Assembly (NCBI GenBank): GCA_028820505.1
Contig: JAPPIT010000038.1
Coordinates: forward strand, 1 to 64,000
Origin: Defluviicoccus sp.
Lineage (GTDB): Bacteria > Pseudomonadota > Alphaproteobacteria > MPNO01
DNA: 64,000 bases
Direction: 5' to 3'
Shown: one piece after another, positions 58,643 through 64,000 of the stretch
How the letters are laid out: each line of letters opens with the position of its first letter
Numbering within the stretch: position 1 is the stretch's first letter
Notes under the pieces: model-generated
Told to the model about the DNA's origin: nothing
Databases searched by the model: none
What the model saw: the letters and a program-made list of their open reading frames with translations, nothing else
Made by a program: the position numbers and the translations under genes

Positions 58643-59677
58643 ATGAAGCCTCTCAAGATTTTCGCCGCGATCGGCGCCGCATCCTTGGCGCTGGCGGCGG
58701 CAATGTCGACGGCATCGGCGAAGGAAGAGCTCGGCGCCGTGACCGCGCTACAGCGCACCAACACCATCGCGCAGGCCTTCATCGAGACCTATCTGAAGGC
58801 GATCAACGCGGCAAACGGCCCGGTCAAGATCAAGTATGTCGGCGGCCAGGAAGTGGTGCCGCCGCGCAAGGCCGTCAACGCGCTCAAGCGCGGCCAGTTC
58901 GACATGCTGAGCTGTCCGACGGCCTATTACATCGGGACCGTGCCCGAGGGCTATGCGCTGCTCGCCGCCAACCAGGGACCGCGCGCGCTGCGCGCCAACG
59001 GTGCCTGGGAGATCCTTGAGGAGGTCTACATGAAGAAGGCCGGCGCGCACCTGCTGGCCTGGGGCGAGAACATGACCTCCTACAACACCTACATGATGGT
59101 CATGCCCAAGTTCCGCGCCGATGGCGTGCCGGACCTGACGGGCCTCAAGATGCGCGCGACCGGCACCTACCGGCCGCTGTTCCGTGCGCTCGGCGCCTCC
59201 ACCATCAACATCAAGTCCTCGGAAATCTTCACCGCGCTGCAGCGGGGAACCGTGGTCGGCTTCGGCTGGCCGGACGTCGCGGTGGTCGCTCTCGGGCTGC
59301 ACAAGATCGTCAAGTACCGGATTACTCCCAACTACTACCAGACCAACCAGGTGCTGACGGTCAACCCCAAGGCCTGGAAATCCCTGACCAAAGAGCAGCA
59401 GACGTTCCTGGAGAAGCAGGCGCTGGTCTACGAGACCGAGTCGGTCAAGTGGCTGGAAGTCCGACGCGCCAAGGAGGAAAAAGAGATGCTGGCCGCCGGG
59501 GTCAAGGACATCGCTCTCGAGGGAGACGCGGCGGCTCGCTATCTTGACATCGCCCATCAAGTGATCTGGAAGGAATTGAAGGAGCGCTCGGAGTATCACG
59601 ACAAGCTGAAGCCGCTGATGTACGTCCCCGGCAAGCCCAACCGCCAGGTCGAGATCGGCCGCGCGCTCCGGCAATAG
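58643..59677 (+). CDS. TRAP transporter binding protein (DctP family), first copy
   Basis: A 344-residue periplasmic protein with a signal peptide (IFAAIGAASLALAAAMSTASA). Conserved parts include YVGGQEVVPPRKAVNALK, MRATGTYRPLFRALGA and NYYQTNQVLTVN. TRAP binding proteins bring organic acids to the DctQM channel. A paralogue follows at 60057; the two share long near-identical blocks (for example PPRKAVNALKR and TVPEGYALLAANQGPRALRA). It lies divergent from tauD. Confidence 0.93.
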   Translation: MKPLKIFAAIGAASLALAAAMSTASAKEELGAVTALQRTNTIAQAFIETYLKAINAANGPVKIKYVGGQEVVPPRKAVNALKRGQFDMLSCPTAYYIGTVPEGYALLAANQGPRALRANGAWEILEEVYMKKAGAHLLAWGENMTSYNTYMMVMPKFRADGVPDLTGLKMRATGTYRPLFRALGASTINIKSSEIFTALQRGTVVGFGWPDVAVVALGLHKIVKYRITPNYYQTNQVLTVNPKAWKSLTKEQQTFLEKQALVYETESVKWLEVRRAKEEKEMLAAGVKDIALEGDAAARYLDIAHQVIWKELKERSEYHDKLKPLMYVPGKPNRQVEIGRALRQ

Positions 59678-60056
59678 GGCGTTTCGAGACTGCCGCGGCG
59701 CCTCCGGTGGCTGTCCTCCTTCCGCCACAGGCGGGACAGGCGCCGGCATCGTGAGGGGTTCGGACTTCGCGGCCGTCCCTTGAGATGGCGCTCCGGCGCA
59801 CGTTCGGGATGACGATCTCGATTCGTGCCCTTTCGCCCCGAGAAACGGCGGAAGCGCGCAATCGACGGGCCGAGCCGACCGCGAAGAAACGCTGAAACCG
59901 GGGTTCGGAGACAGACCGGAGTCGAGCCCGGCATTGCGCGAGCCGGCCTCAAGCGGTATCGACTTGCGAGACGAAGGGGTTTCCGATCCGGTATTCCGTC
60001 GGCTCCGGAAATCCGGACGACACGCGTCGTGTGAACCAGAACCAGGAATGAGGAAC
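59678..60056. other. Gene-free gap between the two TRAP binding-protein genes
   Basis: These 379 bases contain no convincing coding region. Only small dyads are seen, for example ACGAC-ACGC-GTCGT (60017-60030) near the second gene's ribosome site. The gap may hold a terminator and a separate promoter for the second copy, but no recognisable promoter stands out. Confidence 0.6.
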
Positions 60057-61094
60057 ATGAAGACACGTTACGCACTGACCGCCCTTGCCGCGGCGGCCGC
60101 CATGACGGCGGGGGCCGGAACGGCATCGGCGATGGCTGACAAGCTCACCGCGGTCGGCTCGCTCACCCAGAGCAACCTGCTGCTGATCAGCTTCAAGACC
60201 AATTTTATGAAGCCGATCAACGAGAAGCTGAAGGGCATGGTCGAGATCAAGTTTCTCGGCGGCCAGGAGATCGTTCCGCCGCGCAAGGCGGTGAACGCGC
60301 TCAAGCGCAACCAGTTCAACATGCTGCACAGCCCGACCGCCTACTACATTGGGACCGTGCCCGAGGGCTATGCCCTGCTCGCCGCCAACCAGGGCCCGAG
60401 AGCGCTGCGCGCGAACGGCGCCTGGGAGATCCTGCAGGAGGCCTATCTCAAGAAGGCCGGCGCGCACTTGCTGGCCTGGGGCGACAGCATGACCTCCTAC
60501 AACACCTATCTCGTCAAGATGCCCAAATTCGACAAGGACGGCGTGCCTGACCTGACGGGTCTTAAGATGCGCGCGACGGGCACTTACAGGCCGTTGTTCC
60601 GGGCGCTCGGGGCGACGACCATCAACATCAAGTCCTCGGAGATCATGACCGCCGTTCAGCGCGGCACCGTCGTGGGCTTCGGCTGGCCCGATATCTCCAT
60701 CGTGCCGCTGGGACTGCACAAGGTGGCCAAGTACCGGATCCAGCCCAACTACTACCAGACCAATACGGTGGTGACGGTTCACGCCGGCACTTGGAACAAG
60801 CTGGCCAAGGACAGGAAAGACGCGCTCGTCGCCGCGGCCAAGGAATACGAGGACGTCTCCGTCCACTGGATGGAAAAAGAGCGTGTGAAGGAGGACAAGG
60901 TCGTCAAGGCGGCGGGGGTCAAGGATATCGTGCTGGAGGGCAAGGCCGCGGCGCGCTATCTCGACATCGCGCATGGCGAGGTCTGGAAGCAGCTCAAGGA
61001 GCGGTCCGAGTACCACGACAAGCTGCGGCCGCTGATGTACATCCCGGGCAAGCCCAACCGCCAGGCCGATCTCGGCCGCGCGCTCAGGCAATAG
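60057..61094 (+). CDS. TRAP transporter binding protein (DctP family), second copy
   Basis: A 345-residue paralogue of the preceding binding protein, with a signal peptide (YALTALAAAAAMTAGAGTASA). Conserved blocks FLGGQEIVPPRKAVNALKRN, MRATGTYRPLFRALGA and NYYQTNTVVTVH align one to one with the first copy. Differences concentrate at the N-terminus and between positions 240 and 300. ATG 60057 is preceded by CCAGGA and a nearby ATG 60048 also in frame; I favour 60057 because it gives the better signal peptide and spacing. It probably serves the same DctQM pair. Confidence 0.93.
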   Translation: MKTRYALTALAAAAAMTAGAGTASAMADKLTAVGSLTQSNLLLISFKTNFMKPINEKLKGMVEIKFLGGQEIVPPRKAVNALKRNQFNMLHSPTAYYIGTVPEGYALLAANQGPRALRANGAWEILQEAYLKKAGAHLLAWGDSMTSYNTYLVKMPKFDKDGVPDLTGLKMRATGTYRPLFRALGATTINIKSSEIMTAVQRGTVVGFGWPDISIVPLGLHKVAKYRIQPNYYQTNTVVTVHAGTWNKLAKDRKDALVAAAKEYEDVSVHWMEKERVKEDKVVKAAGVKDIVLEGKAAARYLDIAHGEVWKQLKERSEYHDKLRPLMYIPGKPNRQADLGRALRQ

Positions 61095-61136
61095 CTTCGG
61101 GCCGGCGATCGCGGCTCCCGGCTGCGGGAGGGGGAC

Positions 61137-61658
61137 GTGTCGCTTGAAGCGTTCGACAGGGGGCTCGGACGGGCCGTCGGCGCGCTGGTGTGGATTGCCT
61201 GCGCGCTGATCCCCTGCATCTTCACGATGATCGTGATCGATGTGTCGATCAGGACCGTCGGGTTGAGGCCCCCGCTCTTCACCTCCACGGTGGTGGAGTA
61301 CGCGCTGCTCTATGTGGCGATGTTCTCCGCCCCGTGGCTGGTGCGCGAGAAGGGGCATGTGGCGATCGAGGCGGTGGTCTCGCATCTGCCGCCCTCGATT
61401 CGCGAGCCGCTGGCCAAGGTGGTGTATCTCGTCTGCGCCGTGCTCGGGTTCTATTTCGCCTATCTTTCGGTCGAACTGTTCATCGAGGCCGTGCAGACCG
61501 GCAATCTCGACGTGCGCGGCATCGACATGCCGTACTGGCTGCAGTTCCTGCCGATGCCCTTCGGCTACGGCCTCGTGGCGCTCGAGTTCCTGATGTATCT
61601 CGCCGGGCTCCGGCACTACTACACGTACGACCTCGGCGAAGTGAAGGACAGCGTCTGA
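61137..61658 (+). CDS. TRAP transporter small permease (DctQ)
   Basis: A 173-residue membrane protein with four predicted helices (LVWIACALIPCIFTMIVIDV, TVVEYALLYVAMFSAPWLV, VYLVCAVLGFYFAYLSVELF, then FLPMPFGYGLVALEFLMYLA). It has the DctQ motif SAPWLVREKGHVAIEAVV. GTG 61137 follows a GGGAGGGGG site. Four bases later the large permease starts, so the two are co-translated. Confidence 0.92.
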   Translation: MSLEAFDRGLGRAVGALVWIACALIPCIFTMIVIDVSIRTVGLRPPLFTSTVVEYALLYVAMFSAPWLVREKGHVAIEAVVSHLPPSIREPLAKVVYLVCAVLGFYFAYLSVELFIEAVQTGNLDVRGIDMPYWLQFLPMPFGYGLVALEFLMYLAGLRHYYTYDLGEVKDSV

Positions 61659-61661
61659 ATC

Positions 61662-62969
61662 ATGGAATGGTATGAGGCCGGAGCGATCCTGATCGGCTGC
61701 GTCGTCGCGGGGATGGCGCTCGGCTTCCCGGTCGCCTTCACCTTCCTGATCGCCAACGTGCTCGGTATGTTCGTGTTCGCCAACGGCTGGTCGAACCTGA
61801 TCCAGATCGCCGACAACGCGCCGCAGCTGATCACCACCTTCACGCTTTCGCCCATCCCGATGTTCATCCTGATGGGCGCCCTGTTCTTCCATACCGGGCT
61901 CGCCATCCGGGTGTTCGACGCGCTCGACAAACTGCTTGGAAAGGTTCCGGGGCGGCTCTGCTTCCTGACGGTGATCGGCGGCTCGCTGTTCTCGACGCTG
62001 ACCGGCTCGACCATGGCGAACACCGCCATGCTGGGCTCGCTGCTGGTCCCCGAGATGACGCGGCGCGGCTACAACAAGCGCATGTCGATGGGGCCGATCC
62101 TGGGGACCGGCGGTCTCGCGATGATCATCCCGCCGTCTTCGCTCGGCGTGCTGCTCGCCTCGATCGCCGGGGTCGACGTGGGTGCGCTGCTGGTCGCGGG
62201 TCTCCTGCCGGGGTTCCTGCTCGCCGGACTGTACGCGGCGATGATCCTGCTGCAACTCAAGATCAACCCGGACGCAGCACCAAGCTACGAGATCGAGCCC
62301 ACCACCTGGACGGAGAAGCTCTACCAGGTCGTGGTCAACATCCTGCCGATGGGTCTGGTCGTCTTCATGGTGATCGGCTTCATCGTGCTCGGCTGGGCGA
62401 CGCCGTCGGAATCGGCATCCTTCGGCGTCGTCGGGGTGTGCATCCTCGCCATCGCCTTCCGCGCTTTCACCTGGCAGGCCTTCAAGACCTCGCTGGTCGG
62501 CGCCATCCGGGTAGTCGGCATGGTGTTCTTCATCCTGATGAACTCGACCGTGTTCAGCCAGCTGCTCTCGTTGTCCGGTGCCGGGGCCGGGCTCACCGCA
62601 TGGGCCACCGGGTTCGAGGTGGCGCCACTGGTGATCCTGTCGGCGATGTTCCTGGTCCTGATCCTGCTCGGCATGTTCATGGATCAGGTCTCGATGATGC
62701 TGATCACGGTGCCGATCTTCTATCCGATCGCGCAGACGCTCGGCTACGACCTGATCTGGTTCTCGCTGATCGTGCTGATGTCGCTGGAGATGGCCGCCAC
62801 CACCCCGCCCTTCGGGCTGTTGCTCTACATCATGATGGGGATGGTGCGCGGGACCACGCTGTTCGAGGTCGCGTCGTACGCGATTCCGTTCCTGTTCTGC
62901 GACCTCATCCTGATCATCATCCTTGTCATGGCGCCGGGGATCGCCCTCTACTTGCCCAGCCTGATGTGA
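61662..62969 (+). CDS. TRAP transporter large permease (DctM)
   Basis: A 435-residue membrane protein with the DctM pattern of about 12 helices: VAGMALGFPVAFTFLIAN, SPIPMFILMGALFFHTG, GSTMANTAMLGSLLVPEM and IIPPSSLGVLLASIAG. It forms the sodium-driven channel with DctQ. It lies 3 bases after dctQ and 49 bases before the deacetylase-fold gene. The substrate is unknown; an organic acid is expected. Confidence 0.95.
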   Translation: MEWYEAGAILIGCVVAGMALGFPVAFTFLIANVLGMFVFANGWSNLIQIADNAPQLITTFTLSPIPMFILMGALFFHTGLAIRVFDALDKLLGKVPGRLCFLTVIGGSLFSTLTGSTMANTAMLGSLLVPEMTRRGYNKRMSMGPILGTGGLAMIIPPSSLGVLLASIAGVDVGALLVAGLLPGFLLAGLYAAMILLQLKINPDAAPSYEIEPTTWTEKLYQVVVNILPMGLVVFMVIGFIVLGWATPSESASFGVVGVCILAIAFRAFTWQAFKTSLVGAIRVVGMVFFILMNSTVFSQLLSLSGAGAGLTAWATGFEVAPLVILSAMFLVLILLGMFMDQVSMMLITVPIFYPIAQTLGYDLIWFSLIVLMSLEMAATTPPFGLLLYIMMGMVRGTTLFEVASYAIPFLFCDLILIIILVMAPGIALYLPSLM

Positions 62970-63018
62970 GACGAACGACCGCGGGCGAAGTGCGCCCGGA
63001 TTCAGGGGAGGGGGGAAC

Positions 63019-63888
63019 GTGGACCCACGCGACCGCATCGAATACAGCGCCATCGTCGACCGGCCGCCGCTGAAACTGCCCGACGGGGTGCGAATCGTCG
63101 TCTGGCCGGTCTTCAACATCGAAAACTGGGACACCGCCAAGCCGATGCCGCGCGCGGTGCTGACGCCGCCCGGCGAGACCCTGTTCGTGCCCGACATCCC
63201 CAACTGGAGCTGGCAGGAATACGGCATGCGGATCGGGTTCTGGCGGATTAAGGACGCCTTCGACCGGCTCGGCATCAAGCCGACATTTTCGCTCAACGCG
63301 TCCGTCTGCGATGTCTACCCGAGGGTCGCCCAGGCCGCGCTCGACGCCGGCTGGGAGTTCCTACCGCACACCTATCATCAAGGCCCCATGCACCTACTGG
63401 AAGACGAGCGCCAGACCATTCAGGACACCGTCGAGCGGATCGAGTCCTTTACCGGAACGCGGCCGCGCGGCTGGATCGGACCCGGCCTCACCCAGACCTA
63501 CGAGACCTCCGACCTGCTCAGGGAAGCCGGGCTCGACTATGTCGCCGACTTCGTGTGGGACGACGAGCCGACGCTGGTAAAGACCCGCGCGGGCGATCTG
63601 GTCAACGTGCCCTACTCGGTCGAGCTCAACGACATCGCGATGATGATCCTGCAGCATCACGAGAGCGCCGAGCTCTACCGGCGCACCATGGACCAGTTCG
63701 ACCGGCTCTACGAAGAGAGCGCCGAGAGGGCCAAGTTCATGGGCTTCGGCATCCACCCCTATATCAGCGGCGTGCCGCACCGGATCGGGCATCTCGAGGC
63801 CATGCTGGCGCAGATGGCGTCGCGGCCCGGCGTCGTCTTCTGGTCCGGCGCCGAAATTACCGACTGGTACAGGTCGACGTTAGCCTAG
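63019..63888 (+). CDS. Polysaccharide deacetylase-fold amidohydrolase (PuuE-like)
   Basis: A 289-residue NodB/CE4-type TIM barrel similar to PuuE allantoinase and other amide-cleaving members. The metal-site motifs are altered from the classical TFDD (here VFNIENWD) but keep LPHTYHQGPMH and the GPGLTQT and HPYISGVPHRIGH region. The GTG start follows AGGGGAGGGGGG. Following the TRAP genes by 49 bases, it probably processes the imported compound. Substrate unknown. Confidence 0.87.
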   Translation: MDPRDRIEYSAIVDRPPLKLPDGVRIVVWPVFNIENWDTAKPMPRAVLTPPGETLFVPDIPNWSWQEYGMRIGFWRIKDAFDRLGIKPTFSLNASVCDVYPRVAQAALDAGWEFLPHTYHQGPMHLLEDERQTIQDTVERIESFTGTRPRGWIGPGLTQTYETSDLLREAGLDYVADFVWDDEPTLVKTRAGDLVNVPYSVELNDIAMMILQHHESAELYRRTMDQFDRLYEESAERAKFMGFGIHPYISGVPHRIGHLEAMLAQMASRPGVVFWSGAEITDWYRSTLA

Positions 63889-63893
63889 AGCGG

Positions 63894-63961
63894 GTCCGTT
63901 TTGGTTGGAACCGCTTCATCGGTTCTCTCCCGTCATGGTCGGCGAAGGCCGACCATCCACG
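63894..63961. repeat. Palindromic repeat at the window end
   Basis: GGGTCCGTTTTGGTTGGAACCG is followed by CGTCATGGTCGGCG-AAGGCCGACCATCCACG (63931-63961), a variant of the hairpin at 47276-47302. It belongs to the same repeat family that brackets the zinc locus, in its B-type form. It directly follows the last gene and may terminate it. The rest to base 64000 is T-rich and continues outside the window. Confidence 0.7.
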
Positions 63962-64000
63962 TTTTGTTTTTTGTTTCCAATGCCTTAAAAACTCGTGGAT

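Noticed and set aside
59949-63296. A 1115-residue open frame opposite the TRAP operon
   Set aside because: Antisense shadow of the DctP, DctQ and DctM genes, without recognisable motifs.

Overview
This is a high-GC (roughly two-thirds G+C, judged by eye), gene-dense bacterial chromosome segment. The lptF-lptG-lptD order, an imuA-imuB-dnaE2 cassette with GAAC-N7-GAAC type SOS half-sites, TRAP transporters, many TauD, FAH, VOC and cupin enzymes, and a ROSE-type RNA thermometer point to an Alphaproteobacterium. A Rhodospirillales-like or marine heterotroph is my best guess, but no rRNA or tRNA gene is present to settle it. A perfect 16-bp parS site shows this is chromosomal DNA and suggests the replication-origin half of the chromosome.

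Layout. 0.2-5.3 kb: tight plus-strand operon (aminotransferase, IPNS-type oxygenase, alpha/beta hydrolase, M20 carbamoylase/amidohydrolase, EamA exporter). 5.4-6.1 kb: a VapBC-like toxin-antitoxin pair whose toxin has no standard start codon. 6.1-11.5 kb: two cupin-fold proteins, then UbiD-type decarboxylase, class D flavin monooxygenase and an NMT1-like binding protein. 11.5-18.4 kb: seven minus-strand genes (FAH hydrolase, an aldolase-fold protein lacking its zinc histidines, extradiol and gentisate-type ring-cleavage dioxygenase homologues, isomerase, DUF993, Gfo/Idh/MocA). Together with the UbiD genes these look like an aromatic or heterocyclic catabolic island. 18.5-20.4 kb: DehI-like protein and an L-2-hydroxyglutarate oxidase homologue. 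20.4-21.0 kb: hsp20 behind a sigma-32-like promoter and ROSE-like thermometer. 21.2-25.9 kb: GldA/GldF/GldG-like ABC system plus DUF4340 protein.

26-30 kb: ornithine cyclodeaminase family protein, tandem TSUP permeases, isochorismatase-fold hydrolase, VOC protein and a GFA gene remnant. 30.1-35.7 kb: the SOS mutagenesis cassette, divergent from lptFGD (35.8-40.2 kb). 40.2-47.2 kb: SDR, dienelactone hydrolase fused to an NTF2-like domain, GFA protein, TSUP and MFS transporters, amidohydrolase, CmcJ-type oxygenase. 47.2-51.0 kb: a zinc acquisition locus (Zur-like operator, histidine-rich outer-membrane protein, ZnuA, ZnuB) bracketed by copies of a palindromic repeat and lacking a visible ATPase gene. 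51.1-53.0 kb: DHDPS-family and NmrA-like genes; then parS.

53.3-56.1 kb: EnvZ/OmpR-like two-component system divergent from a Spy/LTXXQ-like periplasmic protein. 56.2-58.4 kb: M20 peptidase and TauD oxygenase. 58.6-63.9 kb: TRAP transporter with two paralogous binding proteins (DctP, DctP, DctQ, DctM) followed by a polysaccharide-deacetylase-fold enzyme. No CRISPR array, transposase, prophage or rRNA/tRNA gene was seen. No wholly novel multi-gene system is proven; the most interesting leads are the repeat-bracketed zinc locus, the isolated parS, the thermometer-controlled hsp20, the zinc-less aldolase homologue and the vapC and znuB genes with non-standard starts.
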